Shown here: positions 1 through 10,187 of the stretch, piece after piece
Position numbering within the stretch: the first letter of the stretch is position 1
Layout: every line of letters begins with the position of its first letter
DNA from: JBHJHP01 sp042219825
GTDB lineage: Bacteria; Bacteroidota; Bacteroidia; Bacteroidales; UBA5342
Length of the DNA: 64,000 nucleotides
NCBI RefSeq assembly: GCF_042219825.1
Contig: NZ_JBHJHQ010000005.1
Location: 434,001-498,000 of the forward strand
Direction: 5' to 3'
The notes under the pieces: generated by a model
Told to the model about the DNA's origin: nothing
Database searches by the model: none
Seen by the model: only the letters and a program-made list of their open reading frames with translations
Translations under genes and position numbers: made by a program

Positions 1-147
1 AAAATCGCCTTCCTCCGACAGGATCAGTGTGGCATAATCTGTTGTGAAACGGGGCAAAGGCGTGATGAGCATTACCAGTGTGACAGCAAATACCATCACG
101 TATAATGTCATCCAGCCTTTTCTCCTGTATTGTTTCCTTTTAATCAT
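1..147 (-). CDS. pbpC: Penicillin-binding protein 1C, N-terminal fragment (cut by window edge)
   Basis: This is the first 49 codons of a minus-strand gene that runs off the left edge. It starts MIKRKQYRRKGWMTLYV, a basic stretch followed by one membrane segment. After the membrane comes the PLPRFTTDYATLILSEEGDF-type stretch, which matches the region after the anchor in PBP1C proteins (a proline-rich turn, then 'YST-V-LDR-G'). PBP1C is a membrane-anchored bifunctional transglycosylase/transpeptidase. The gene starts 31 bases after the stop of the alpha-2-macroglobulin gene on the same strand. That A2M-pbpC pair is a well-known arrangement in bacteria. An earlier ATG at 154 reads only five codons to a stop, so ATG at 147 is preferred. 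Only the anchor is visible, so the call rests on motif plus context. Confidence 0.72.
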   Translation of the reverse strand, partial: MIKRKQYRRKGWMTLYVMVFAVTLVMLITPLPRFTTDYATLILSEEGDF

Positions 148-178
148 CTTTCATTGCCGTCCCCTCAAAACCTGCACC

Positions 179-3100
179 CTAACGGACTACTTTCACTTGT
201 TTGCTGGCCGTCCGGGCATAATATTTATCGCTGTACATAGCTTCCACCACAGTTGCCGGCATGTAATACCTGCCTTCGTAGGCTGCATTCAGAAGCACCT
301 CAAAAGTCATCTGTCGCTGCCGCCGCAAATTGAAAAACATGTAAATCCTGTCGTCCCTGATATCCATATAATCCGGTTGATCCGAACTCAGCTTATAGCC
401 TTCACCGTATAACCTGGTGTTGATGATCTCCCATCCCGAGGGGAAGATCTGCCTTAAGGCCACATTCTCGATATCGCTTGACCTGGACCAACCTGTGTAA
501 CGAACCGTATATATCATTTTAAAGTCAGTACCCTGTGCAATGGATTCAGGATTTAACGTATTTCCGGCCATATCAGTGAACCGGACCTTCAGATCAATAT
601 TCTCACTTACCGGATCACGCTTGTCAATGATGGGCAGGCCAACTGATCTGGCCGTGACAAACAGCACATTCTTACTGTTATTGTTAATGGTTATCACAGA
701 ATCCTTGTCACTATCCCACTCCACCAGTTTAATCAACTCTTCGGTCTTCACCGTTTCTTTCGATTTTCCTTTAACCTGGTAAGTTGCATTCATCGGGTCA
801 TCTTCCGCCATAACCAGCGATTTGGCTTCAGCCACTGACATTAACATCCAGGCTGTGGTTTGTGTGCTCAGCCAATGGTTTGGACTGGATAACACTTCAG
901 AGAATTCTTTGATGATCCGGGCCGATTCCTGCTTTTTACCAAGCTGAACCAACGTCTCCAGTAACATGGCATAATCGCGCCATTTTGAGCCGTAGGTTTC
1001 AGACATATCTTCATAATCGGCTATTGCCAGTTTATTCATGTCCACCAGGTCTTCTGCCACATCCTTTTTACCGATCAGGGCATAAGCAGCGGCCAGTCGC
1101 CATTTCACCTTGTCGTTCAGGCCGGTTTTCTGACGCAAACGGTTCATACCACTTATATCAGGTTTTCCTGCCAGTGCAAGTACATACAACCTGTACGACT
1201 GTGTATAATCGTAATAATAATAATCGTAGGTTCTGGACCATTCCACCACTTTAGTTCCAAGGTATTCCAGCGCTTTGTCTTTCATTCCGTAAGGAATCTG
1301 GTAGCCCTGCTTTTCAGCTTCCAGAATAAAATGAGTAGCATATACCGACCCCCAGTTTGAAGCCGTTTTATGTCCCGGCCAGTAGGAGAATCCTCCGTCA
1401 GGCAACTGGAACTGCATTAGCCGGTTCAGACCTGTGATAATATTATGATGCATCTGATCAGCCATCTGAGCATCTGGTTGAATCAGCTTATTGATGTACA
1501 GCTGCGGGAAGACCGAGGATGTGGTCTGTTCAATACAACCGTAAGGATACCTGATCAGGTAATCAAGACGCCCTTTCAGGTTCAACGGTGGCATGGACGA
1601 GAATTCGAGGCTGATAGAATTTGTTCCAGGCATTCCAGGCAAATCAAGCTGTACCTGCTGTTCTTTCCCCGGATCCAGAACCAGATCTTTAGCCTGCTTC
1701 AACGGCAGGTTCGGGTTCCGAACCTTGATATTGATCTCATAGTCTGCCTTTCCTTTAGTGGTTTCAACAACGATCTTAACAGTTCCGGTACCCACTTTAT
1801 CCGCAACAGCAAGATCAAACTTCACGTTATACTCACCGGTCTCCTTAACCTCTATTGCTTTCGTGGTTTCACCAATAGTAAACATATCGTTCACGCTTAC
1901 CATCACTTTCGCATCTTTGATCGTTTCATCCATAATAAACGCAGATACAGGCAGACTCACTTTTTCGCCCGGTGAAAGCACACGCGGAAGGGTTGCCAGC
2001 ACCATTACAGGTTTTTTCACCGGCATAACTTCATCGGCTGATCCGTACCTGTCGCCGCTTCCGGCTACAACCATTGCTTTTACAGAACCGATGTATTTAG
2101 GCATCCTGAATTTCAGCACGGCCTCTTCACCCTGTTTCAGTTGGAGTGGTCCGGAATACATAACTACCGGTTTGAACCTGTTATCATCTTTCTTATCCTT
2201 GTTGTCTAATTCATCACCACCGCCAATACCAAACACCTTCTCTATTTTACCACCGAACGCTCCGGATACATAATCGAACATATCCCACATTTTAACCAGC
2301 AAAGCCTGACGTTGATAAAATGCACCATGAATATCCGGTGTTTTAAAGTTGGTAATATCCAACAGACCTTCATCCACAATAGCCAGCGTGTACGTCATTG
2401 GTTTTCCGCTTTTCTCCTTAATTTTCACAGAGAACTGCTGTTCCGGCTCAACTGATTCAGGCAGTGTTATTTCCGGCTCAAGTTCCTTTTCAGGATCCGT
2501 CACAAATACCGGGATAACGCCATACATGCGGATTGGATTTTCATTGACCGTTTTCTCATATGGTTGAATCAGTGCAATATTGATATATGCATTCGGTGCC
2601 ATATCGGATGAGGCAACCAAGTTGAATTCTCCTCCGTTATCGCCTACCTCTACCCAGAAATTCTGGAGAATGCGTGTTCCTGTTTCTACACTTACCAGTG
2701 CTCTTGCCCCTTTTTCACCCGGGAACTGAACCTTGATGGTTTCTCCCTTGGTGTATTTGGCTTTATCTGTATTAAACGCCAGTCGTGTTGCACCTCCTGC
2801 ACCTTCATTGCTTTTACGCCAGGGCCAGTCAAAATATGCAATCTGTCCGGTACTGTGGCCGTTCGGATCAATTACACGGATCAGATACCTACCCCATTCA
2901 CGTTCCCCAAGCTTAAGGTTAAACATGCCCTTTCCGTCCTTCGTATAAAGTGACTTAGTAATAACCGGCCTGTGGTATGTATTTTGAATATAATAGGCCA
3001 GATTCTGATTATTGGAATGCCACCACCAGGACCATTCCAGCTTGTAAACTTCTACATCAAGTTTTGATACATCCACAGGATTACCATGTACATCAACAGA

Positions 3101-5698
3101 AGCAACCTCCACATGATACTCTGTTCCTGAATTATAATGCCAGCTGCTCTTTGGTTTTTCCGGCATCTTCATCCCGATGTATGTCTTAAACGGAGAATAG
3201 TCCTTTGAGGTTTGCACAATACTAAACTCTCCACCCGGTTCAAAAGCCTTGGTTGTAAAAACAGCTTTTAAAAGAGATGGCGCATACCTGGTTGAGATTT
3301 TTTTCAGCGTAAACTCTGCTTTCCCCTGGCTGTCCGTCTGACCTTCAAACACTGTTTCTTCCTTCATATCCAGTTCCACAGCCGGATCACTAAACACAAA
3401 TCCGGGAAGCTTATCAAACCTCATTTTCTGAGGACGGAACATAACATCTGTCTTTACTTTCAGGTTTTTACCCACAGCACCATGTAGCCAGGCGACATCC
3501 AGTTTGCCAACATTTGCCTTGGTTCCGTCAAGAATATCATCCTCAAAGTTCAGCTTAACTTTTAAGCGGTTAGGTTTAATGGTTTCAATCTTTATGGTCT
3601 TTGTGAATTTAGCACCACCTATATGGATAGCAGCCAGCCAGTTTCCGGTTGGATCACTATCCTCTGTTTTCAGCTTAAAAGTATAGAATTTACCCACAGG
3701 CTGTGTATTGACAACTTTCTTTACCAGCTTGTTATCCGGATTATAAAAATACAGTGTTGCCGGCTGATTTTCAGGAAGCGGATTATCTGTATCCTTAATC
3801 ACCATGGCCAGGTGAATGGTATCTCCGGGCCTCCACACGCCACGTTCACCATAAATAAAGGCATTTATTCCTTTGGCTGCAATTACTCCACCTACATCAA
3901 AACTGGAATAGGACAGCGCTGTTCCGTCATCCACGCGCAGGTATGTTTTTTCGTTTCCCCGCTGAGCCAGAGCAAGCCATGGCATACCATCAAGCTCAAA
4001 TTCAGCCATGCCATCCGAATTTGTTTCCTTTTTACTCATCAGCTGATTCTGGTGGTTATAGAAAGAAACCGAAATCCCGGACAAGGGTGATGCATTAATC
4101 AGATTAGTAACAAATGCACGGTAGCCGTTCTGACCATTTGTTTTGACCAGAATGCCCAGGTTAGATGCCATCACATTACGGTAAACCCACTTGTTCTGAT
4201 AATAAGACATATCACACGGGTTGTCCCGTTCCCGCCATCTGTATTCACCGTCATATGAATAATATGGCCAGTACTGACCTTTATCAAACCTTTCATAATC
4301 CTGATCCACAGGTTCAGGTGCTTCGACTTCGGCAGCTTCTTCAGTTGCAGTCTCAGTTGAACCGCTGCATGGATAAGTTGAATATTCCTTTCTGAAACGG
4401 AATTCTATCCTGTAAATGGCCCCGGGTTCCGTTTGAATTAATTCTTTAAGATTCAGCGAGTAATTATTCCATGAACCTTCATCCACAACGATATCTTCTG
4501 TGAGATTAATTTTCTTTTTCAGAATTAACCGTCCGAAATGCGCCAGGTCATCGTCGCCATCCAACTGGTTTTGCTGCAAAAAGTACGGTACATTTTCTTC
4601 AAAAATCCTGATGACATACAAATCAACAGCTGACAGATTCACAGCCTGAAAGGGAACGATGCACTCCTCATTGCCGGAAGGAATGATAACACCCGACTGA
4701 GGAAATCTGACATTAGGTTTTATGGCTTCAAAACTTACGGTTATCAGTTCATCTTTTTTAAGATGATAGTTCATTTCATTCAACAGATCGCCAGAAACAT
4801 TTAAAGTTTTGGTTCCGGTTATGCGATGAGCCGGATATAACCGGACCACATTATTCTCTTTTTTGACTTTCACATTGACCACGCCTTCCAGTCTCACTAA
4901 GCCAGAGATATCCTGATCCTGATTCAAAGGGTCAGAAAATTCAACGACTAAACATTGTGCCGGTTCCTGCTCAACTCTTGTTTTCAACAATTTAAAATTA
5001 TTCAACCCGGGAATTTCAATATCAAGCTTATCCTCTTTATCCATGGTCAGCGGATCGCCATTGACCAAAACCTGGAAATCGGTATTATCTTCTTTCCTCG
5101 GAATACTGTCTACATAAAACAAGTGCTTCTCAGGACTGACGTGTAACCACTGCAACTTTTTATTCAGATCCTTATCGCTTAATGATATGACGTTTTCAAC
5201 CACATCATTCTTTTCTGCATCAGCCAGCAAAACAGTACCTTCCATCCGGTATGCCAGTCCCTGCGACTGCAGACCTCCGATTCTTACCGAAAAGTCCTGC
5301 TTTTTGGTTTTAAAATCAAAACGTACCGTTTTATTGTTAGGATCAACATCAGGAAAGAGTTTATCTACATTGACCGATGCCGTGTATACTTTATTAAAAT
5401 CAAGCCAGGTTTCCGGTTTAAATGCAATAGTCCGGCTATCGAACCAGTAAGCTGTACCTTTCACGGAAGGAACCAGTTTAATTACTTCTTCTTTAACCTC
5501 TTCTCCCTGGCGGGCAGTTGGCACATTTTGTGTAAAACGGACTGTTATTTCCGCAGTTCTCGAAATAGTCCCTTTGGTATACGATTCAACATATTGCTGA
5601 AAAACAGCACTTTTTTCATTGGTTACAGGTTTCTTTTTGGAACATGAAATGACTGATAAAACTAGGATCAGTGCAAAGATTATCCCGGTATTCTTCAT
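179..5698 (-). CDS. Bacterial alpha-2-macroglobulin lipoprotein with intact thioester
   Basis: This 1839-residue protein has a lipoprotein signal (hydrophobic stretch ending VISC, Cys about 19), so it should be anchored in an envelope membrane facing the periplasm. Recognisable parts are N-terminal macroglobulin-like domains, the MG2/A2M_N signature YGERGVWRPGDTIHLAM at about 620, a bait-region domain, the A2M core, and the thioester domain. The thioester motif Cys1388-Ile-Glu-Gln1391 is intact, within YPYGCIEQTTS. These proteins trap proteases covalently when the bait region is cut, and are thought to protect the periplasm alongside PBP1C-mediated wall repair. The next gene on this strand is pbpC, 31 bases away. 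An acidic low-complexity stretch (EEAAEVEAPEPVDQD) at about 455 is a linker. The family call is secure; protease trapping in this organism is inferred. Confidence 0.93.
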   Translation of the reverse strand: MKNTGIIFALILVLSVISCSKKKPVTNEKSAVFQQYVESYTKGTISRTAEITVRFTQNVPTARQGEEVKEEVIKLVPSVKGTAYWFDSRTIAFKPETWLDFNKVYTASVNVDKLFPDVDPNNKTVRFDFKTKKQDFSVRIGGLQSQGLAYRMEGTVLLADAEKNDVVENVISLSDKDLNKKLQWLHVSPEKHLFYVDSIPRKEDNTDFQVLVNGDPLTMDKEDKLDIEIPGLNNFKLLKTRVEQEPAQCLVVEFSDPLNQDQDISGLVRLEGVVNVKVKKENNVVRLYPAHRITGTKTLNVSGDLLNEMNYHLKKDELITVSFEAIKPNVRFPQSGVIIPSGNEECIVPFQAVNLSAVDLYVIRIFEENVPYFLQQNQLDGDDDLAHFGRLILKKKINLTEDIVVDEGSWNNYSLNLKELIQTEPGAIYRIEFRFRKEYSTYPCSGSTETATEEAAEVEAPEPVDQDYERFDKGQYWPYYSYDGEYRWRERDNPCDMSYYQNKWVYRNVMASNLGILVKTNGQNGYRAFVTNLINASPLSGISVSFYNHQNQLMSKKETNSDGMAEFELDGMPWLALAQRGNEKTYLRVDDGTALSYSSFDVGGVIAAKGINAFIYGERGVWRPGDTIHLAMVIKDTDNPLPENQPATLYFYNPDNKLVKKVVNTQPVGKFYTFKLKTEDSDPTGNWLAAIHIGGAKFTKTIKIETIKPNRLKVKLNFEDDILDGTKANVGKLDVAWLHGAVGKNLKVKTDVMFRPQKMRFDKLPGFVFSDPAVELDMKEETVFEGQTDSQGKAEFTLKKISTRYAPSLLKAVFTTKAFEPGGEFSIVQTSKDYSPFKTYIGMKMPEKPKSSWHYNSGTEYHVEVASVDVHGNPVDVSKLDVEVYKLEWSWWWHSNNQNLAYYIQNTYHRPVITKSLYTKDGKGMFNLKLGEREWGRYLIRVIDPNGHSTGQIAYFDWPWRKSNEGAGGATRLAFNTDKAKYTKGETIKVQFPGEKGARALVSVETGTRILQNFWVEVGDNGGEFNLVASSDMAPNAYINIALIQPYEKTVNENPIRMYGVIPVFVTDPEKELEPEITLPESVEPEQQFSVKIKEKSGKPMTYTLAIVDEGLLDITNFKTPDIHGAFYQRQALLVKMWDMFDYVSGAFGGKIEKVFGIGGGDELDNKDKKDDNRFKPVVMYSGPLQLKQGEEAVLKFRMPKYIGSVKAMVVAGSGDRYGSADEVMPVKKPVMVLATLPRVLSPGEKVSLPVSAFIMDETIKDAKVMVSVNDMFTIGETTKAIEVKETGEYNVKFDLAVADKVGTGTVKIVVETTKGKADYEINIKVRNPNLPLKQAKDLVLDPGKEQQVQLDLPGMPGTNSISLEFSSMPPLNLKGRLDYLIRYPYGCIEQTTSSVFPQLYINKLIQPDAQMADQMHHNIITGLNRLMQFQLPDGGFSYWPGHKTASNWGSVYATHFILEAEKQGYQIPYGMKDKALEYLGTKVVEWSRTYDYYYYDYTQSYRLYVLALAGKPDISGMNRLRQKTGLNDKVKWRLAAAYALIGKKDVAEDLVDMNKLAIADYEDMSETYGSKWRDYAMLLETLVQLGKKQESARIIKEFSEVLSSPNHWLSTQTTAWMLMSVAEAKSLVMAEDDPMNATYQVKGKSKETVKTEELIKLVEWDSDKDSVITINNNSKNVLFVTARSVGLPIIDKRDPVSENIDLKVRFTDMAGNTLNPESIAQGTDFKMIYTVRYTGWSRSSDIENVALRQIFPSGWEIINTRLYGEGYKLSSDQPDYMDIRDDRIYMFFNLRRQRQMTFEVLLNAAYEGRYYMPATVVEAMYSDKYYARTASKQVKVVR

Positions 5699-5828
5699 GG
5701 CAATTTTTTTAATAGTTTTAACGGACTAATGTAATAAAAAAAGTAAGGTGTTAAAAATTATATATCATTTTTAAAAAATTACTTAACTTAGCAATCTGTT
5801 TGAGAATTATTCAATTAACCGTAGTGCT

Positions 5829-8800
5829 ATGAAAACAAAATTACTTCTATTAGTAGCTTTTATTGCCCAAATTACTTTAGGTCAGATAAAACTGGATAGT
5901 GGATTAGTTGCATACTACCCATTTGACGGGAATGCTAATGATTCGAGCATTAATAATAATAATAATGGAACAGTTTATGGTGCCAGCATAACAGATGACA
6001 GATTCGGAAATGAAAACAGCGCTTACTATTTTGACGGAATAGATGATTTTATTGAAATTTCGCCAATTAAAAACCTTGACAGTGTTTGTGATTTTTCAAT
6101 TTCTGTTTGGTTCAGATTAGCAGACTGGGAAATACAGCCAAGTGATAACTGGAAATCTTTAGTTGACCTACCTTACATTTTTGACGGACATGCAAAGTCT
6201 TCTGTTGACAGCTCAGATATTATTACTGATGGATTTAATATTTCTTTGGGCTTGGACGAAAGCTACAAATCATATGTTTTGACTTCAACAAAAGATCTGG
6301 ATGGAAATGTTTTTATTTCACAATTCTCCCCTGGAACAGCGTTATTAGATCAATGGTGTCATTGTGTGTTTATACGGGAAGGAGATACAACACGTAGTTA
6401 CATTAACGGGGAATTAATTTCAGAAGACCTTAATGATGGCGTTTCTCTGAATATGAACCACCCATTATATATCGGCACTTTTGCGGGAAATAATAAAAAT
6501 TATAATAGTTTTAACTATAACTTCAACGGTAAAATAGATGATGTACGGGTTTATTCCCGCGCTTTAAACTATGATGAAATAGACAGTTTATATGATAAAT
6601 ACGACCAGATAAATAATACTGAAGAAGGACTTATTGCCTATTATCCATTTGATGGAAATGCTAATGACTTTAGTGGAAATGAAAATCATGGAATTGTAGT
6701 TGGAGACATACAATCGGCAAAAGACAGATTCAACAACTTCAATTCGGCATACTATTTTGATGGTGTTGATGATCAGATTATAATTCCGCATACTGCTCTT
6801 AATAGTTTTAATGCACAAACTGATTCATATACGATAATGCTATGGTTAAAGAGTGACTCAACTGTAATGAATGCATGCCGTGTTATTGAAAAATGGAATT
6901 CAGAAACAACTTCCTCATATCCATACAGTTTACAAGCCGGCCCTAAAGGCTGTAATTCTGTTATTTACGATACATACAACACATACGAAAATAATGTCGG
7001 TATGATATGGGACAACACATGGCATTTATTGGTGGTATCTGTTGATTCTTCCACCCAAAAATTAACTACCTTCTTAGATGGAGACACCGTAAATTCGATT
7101 TCTATAGAGAATATCTCATCTACATCCAATAATATCGACTGGATAATCGGTGGCATTTATGATAATTATAACGGTTCGAGAAAATACATAGGTTACATTG
7201 ACGAAGTGAAAATTTACAACAGAATTTTAACAGATAACGAATTAGATCGTCTTTATAATGAACAGGAACCGGTTTCAAATATTACGGATAGTTTGGTGGC
7301 CTATTACCCCCTGGACTCCACATTTAATGACATGAGTGGCAATGGTTTTGACGCAGAAAATCATGGTGTAACGTTTGGATCAGACTTATTTGGCAAAAAC
7401 AATGCCGCCGCTTATTTCGAAAATGCTGCTTACCTTGTTGTGCCCCACGATAATAAACTGAATTTCGGCACCGAAGATTTCAGTATTTCACTTTGGGTAA
7501 AAAGCAACTCAGATGCAAGACAAATGATTTGCCAGAAAGGAGGAATTAATGAATACGATGATCCCCAGTACTGGATAAGGCTAAATGATCAACAAGGCAC
7601 TGCGTCTTATACAACCGGAAACGGAACCAGAAATTCTATTATAACAACCTGCAAAAATAATATTGCAGATAATGAATGGCATCATGTAGTAGCGGTAAGA
7701 ATGGATAGTTTACATCAACTGTTTGTCGATAATCATCTTGTTGCCCAAACAATAGCAACTCCGCAAAACACTGATAATGATCAGGACTTAAAATTCGGAC
7801 TTCAAAAATTATACTATGGAGATATTAATCCGTTTTCAGGTTATTTGGATGAAATCAAAATATTCAGTAAAGCACTATCTGAAAATAACATTAGCGATTT
7901 ATATAATGAGCATATTCCACCGGTTAAACTTGATAGTGGTTTAGTTGCTTACTATCCTTTTGACGGGAATGCATATGATTACAGTGGTAACAATTTGCAC
8001 GCGGATGTTAACGGCCCGGAGTTAACTTACGACAGATTTGGTAATACAAACAACGCGTATAGTTTTGATGGAATTAATGATTATATGGTCGTAAAAGATA
8101 CTGATTTGTTAAATCCGAATGAAATAAGTATTTGCTTATGGTATAAACCTGATTATTTTGTTGGCATTGGAAATAACAGCCTTATAGATAAAGGACATTA
8201 TTCCGATACAACACCACAATATCATGTTGGTGTCTCAGGTGATTACAAAGATTATTCACGTTACAGATTTGCTTGTGATATAAATACCCAAAATGCCAGA
8301 ACCGGAAACCGGAGCGAAAATTATATATGGGAACCTGCTAAATGGTATTTTATCTCAATGACTTTTGATGGTGAAACCTGTAAATTGTATGTAAATGATG
8401 AATTAATAGATACCAAACTTAATATTGGGATATTAAATGCATTTAATCATGATCTCTATATTGGCAAATCCGGCGACCGGGAAGACAATGTGCCTGGTGT
8501 CATTGATGATATAAGAATCTACAGCAGAGCCATATCCTATCAAGAAATACAGGAGCTCTATTCAGAAGTGATTTGTAAAGAACGAAGTGTAATAGATACA
8601 GCCATATATTATGTCTCATCCAAAGAATTTGAGGTGGTTTCACCTCAAACATATTACAGGGGTATTGATACTCTTATATGCATATATGGTTGCGATAGTA
8701 TAGTAACACAGTATGAAAAATACATTTTTGATCCAAATTATTGTACAGAATCAGTTACAGACTCTGTATCTGTTACCGATACACTCATAATTGATGTCAT

Positions 8801-9083
8801 TTTTACCAATAATGAGGAAGAAGATCTGACAAACAGAATTTTAATCTATCCAAATCCGACCAGGGATATGGTGACCATAAATACAGGAAGTTATTATAAT
8901 CAGATCTCTTCATACCAAATTAAGATAACAGACGTCAGTGGAAGAGTAGTATTTGAATCCAATATCAATGAGCCAATCTACAAGATAAACATAGATGAAT
9001 TTGGTGATCCTGGTATGTATCTGATTCACATTATGAATTCTGCAAATCATGTCACAGATACCAGAAAACTCATTCTCGAATGA
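5829..9083 (+). CDS. Secreted four-LamG-repeat protein with T9SS sorting domain
   Basis: This 1084-residue secreted protein has a signal peptide (MKTKLLLLVAFIAQITLGQ). It contains four tandem concanavalin-like (LamG/laminin-G-like) domains starting near residues 21, 264, 486 and 700. Each opens with a variant of 'GLVAYYPFDGNANDxSGN' and continues with 'DRFGNxNxAYYFDGxDD', 'WHHVVAV' and 'GYIDEVKIYNRAL'. A short cysteine-containing spacer follows (about 915-1000). The last 80 residues form a type A T9SS sorting domain (ILIYPNPTRDMVTI ... GMYLIHI). LamG domains bind glycans or proteins, and no catalytic domain is visible. It probably acts as a surface adhesin or carbohydrate-binding protein, but no ligand can be inferred. 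It is monocistronic, divergent from the A2M gene and closed by a terminator. Codon use is more AT-rich than in the A2M gene. Confidence 0.9.
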   Translation: MKTKLLLLVAFIAQITLGQIKLDSGLVAYYPFDGNANDSSINNNNNGTVYGASITDDRFGNENSAYYFDGIDDFIEISPIKNLDSVCDFSISVWFRLADWEIQPSDNWKSLVDLPYIFDGHAKSSVDSSDIITDGFNISLGLDESYKSYVLTSTKDLDGNVFISQFSPGTALLDQWCHCVFIREGDTTRSYINGELISEDLNDGVSLNMNHPLYIGTFAGNNKNYNSFNYNFNGKIDDVRVYSRALNYDEIDSLYDKYDQINNTEEGLIAYYPFDGNANDFSGNENHGIVVGDIQSAKDRFNNFNSAYYFDGVDDQIIIPHTALNSFNAQTDSYTIMLWLKSDSTVMNACRVIEKWNSETTSSYPYSLQAGPKGCNSVIYDTYNTYENNVGMIWDNTWHLLVVSVDSSTQKLTTFLDGDTVNSISIENISSTSNNIDWIIGGIYDNYNGSRKYIGYIDEVKIYNRILTDNELDRLYNEQEPVSNITDSLVAYYPLDSTFNDMSGNGFDAENHGVTFGSDLFGKNNAAAYFENAAYLVVPHDNKLNFGTEDFSISLWVKSNSDARQMICQKGGINEYDDPQYWIRLNDQQGTASYTTGNGTRNSIITTCKNNIADNEWHHVVAVRMDSLHQLFVDNHLVAQTIATPQNTDNDQDLKFGLQKLYYGDINPFSGYLDEIKIFSKALSENNISDLYNEHIPPVKLDSGLVAYYPFDGNAYDYSGNNLHADVNGPELTYDRFGNTNNAYSFDGINDYMVVKDTDLLNPNEISICLWYKPDYFVGIGNNSLIDKGHYSDTTPQYHVGVSGDYKDYSRYRFACDINTQNARTGNRSENYIWEPAKWYFISMTFDGETCKLYVNDELIDTKLNIGILNAFNHDLYIGKSGDREDNVPGVIDDIRIYSRAISYQEIQELYSEVICKERSVIDTAIYYVSSKEFEVVSPQTYYRGIDTLICIYGCDSIVTQYEKYIFDPNYCTESVTDSVSVTDTLIIDVIFTNNEEEDLTNRILIYPNPTRDMVTINTGSYYNQISSYQIKITDVSGRVVFESNINEPIYKINIDEFGDPGMYLIHIMNSANHVTDTRKLILE

Positions 9084-9103
9084 TAATTACTCGAAAACAT
9101 TAT

Positions 9104-9133
9104 GTCCCCGCTTTTATTAGGCGGGGATTTTTG
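9104..9133 (+). terminator. Rho-independent terminator after LamG gene
   Basis: A 7-bp GC stem (TCCCCGC at 9105-9111, GCGGGGA at 9121-9127) with a 9-base loop is followed by TTTTTG. It lies 20 bases past the LamG stop and separates that gene from the ATP-cone nuclease gene. Confidence 0.85.
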
Positions 9134-9149
9134 TTTCCTTTTTACACTT

Positions 9150-9167
9150 TCATATTACATAATATGA
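9150..9167. promoter_or_regulatory. Perfect 18-bp inverted repeat, possible operator
   Basis: TCATATTA-CA-TAATATGA is a perfect 8+2+8 palindrome ending 33 bases before the start codon of the ATP-cone/nuclease gene, where a promoter would be expected. It has no T-run, so it is not a terminator. A dimeric regulator site is inferred. The ATP-cone protein itself or a separate repressor could bind it. It is AT-rich, so chance cannot be excluded. Confidence 0.45.
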
Positions 9168-9200
9168 GCTATATTTATAGTTGCCTTTAAATATATTTAA

Positions 9201-10040
9201 ATGAAACCGCGTAATATCAGCATTAAAAAGGCGTCGGGTGAAGAAGAATTCTTTCATGTTGAGAAACTCAAAAAATCCTTGCATAACGCAGGAGCATCCG
9301 ATGCTACTATAGAAAATATCGCAAAGGAAATCTCTGACTATATCTTTCCGGGCATTACAACCAAGCAAATATATCAACGCGCTTTTTCACTCCTAAAAAG
9401 AGAACGGTCAGCTGCTTCTGTCCGGTACAAACTGAAAAAGGCCATTTTTGAACTGGGCCCGTCGGGTTATCCGTTTGAAGATCTTATCGGACAGATTTTT
9501 GCGCGCCAGGGGTATGAAACAGAGGTTGGAATTGTTGTAGATGGCCGTTGTATAACGCACGAAATGGATGTGATTGCAACCAAAGACGGAATGCAACATC
9601 TGATGGAATGTAAGTATCATAAGGATCAGGGGAAACAGGTCAGCATACAGGTGCCTCTTTATGTGAGATCAAGAGTCGATGACATCATCAAAAAGCGTGA
9701 AACGTTACAGGCATACAGCGGATTAACATTTCAAGGCTGGGTAGTGACAAACACCCGTTTTTCTTCCGATTCAATCCAGTACAGTAAATGTAGCGGGTTA
9801 AATCTTCTTGCATGGGATTATCCTTATGGCAACAGTCTGAAAGAGTTAATTGAGCGTTTAAAAATTTATCCGGTTACAATTCTGCATAGTCTGACATTAA
9901 AAGAGAAACAACTTTTGCTTGAGAAGGATATCGTTACATGTGAGCAGCTCAACCATCAAATTGATATTTTATCTGAACTGAATCTGACAAGAGCCAAATA
10001 CCGATTGGTTTTAAAAGAACTAACAGATTTGGGATTTTAA
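9201..10040 (+). CDS. ATP-cone domain fused to PD-(D/E)XK (Mrr-like) nuclease
   Basis: This 279-residue soluble protein has no signal or membrane segment. Residues about 4-85 match an ATP-cone, the nucleotide-sensing domain of ribonucleotide reductases and NrdR (ISIKKASGEEEFF, LKKSL, SAASVRYKLKKAI). Residues about 90-205 match a restriction-endonuclease-like Mrr_cat fold. The key residues are present: Asp123 in THEMDVIA, then Glu136 and Lys138 in MECKYH, the D-x12-ExK spacing of PD-(D/E)XK enzymes. The C-terminal 60 residues (LKEKQLLLEKDIVTCEQL) look helical, possibly a helix-hairpin-helix-like tail. Inferred role: DNA cleavage gated by ATP or dATP, in defence or repair. No methyltransferase or helicase partner is adjacent, and it stands alone between terminators and promoters. 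Both domain calls are good; the biological role is unknown. Confidence 0.85.
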   Translation: MKPRNISIKKASGEEEFFHVEKLKKSLHNAGASDATIENIAKEISDYIFPGITTKQIYQRAFSLLKRERSAASVRYKLKKAIFELGPSGYPFEDLIGQIFARQGYETEVGIVVDGRCITHEMDVIATKDGMQHLMECKYHKDQGKQVSIQVPLYVRSRVDDIIKKRETLQAYSGLTFQGWVVTNTRFSSDSIQYSKCSGLNLLAWDYPYGNSLKELIERLKIYPVTILHSLTLKEKQLLLEKDIVTCEQLNHQIDILSELNLTRAKYRLVLKELTDLGF

Positions 10041-10147
10041 CTTAACATTTGGACATTTCCATGTTTTACAACATAAAAAACTGATAAACAGTGATTAATT
10101 AATGAGTAATTAGCAGACAGTAGATGTTATCTATTTGTAATAATTGT

Positions 10148-10155
10148 TACATTTG
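10148..10155 (+). promoter_or_regulatory. Bacteroidota -7 promoter element (TACATTTG) for CotH gene
   Basis: TACATTTG fits the Bacteroidota TAnnTTTG consensus and lies 33 bases before the start of the next gene. No convincing -33 TTG is present at the usual distance, so this is a half-supported promoter. Confidence 0.4.
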
Positions 10156-10187
10156 TTAGCTTGTTTTATGTTTTAAGGTAAAAATTA

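Noticed and set aside
1758..2273. Long antisense ORFs (up to about 170 codons) inside the alpha-2-macroglobulin gene
   Set aside because: They lie opposite an intact, well-conserved coding frame and their translations show no domain, signal or sensible composition.
5889..7960. LamG repeat array considered as a DNA-level tandem repeat or CRISPR-like array
   Set aside because: Repeats are about 640-730 bases apart and conserved only at protein level; they are domains of one gene.
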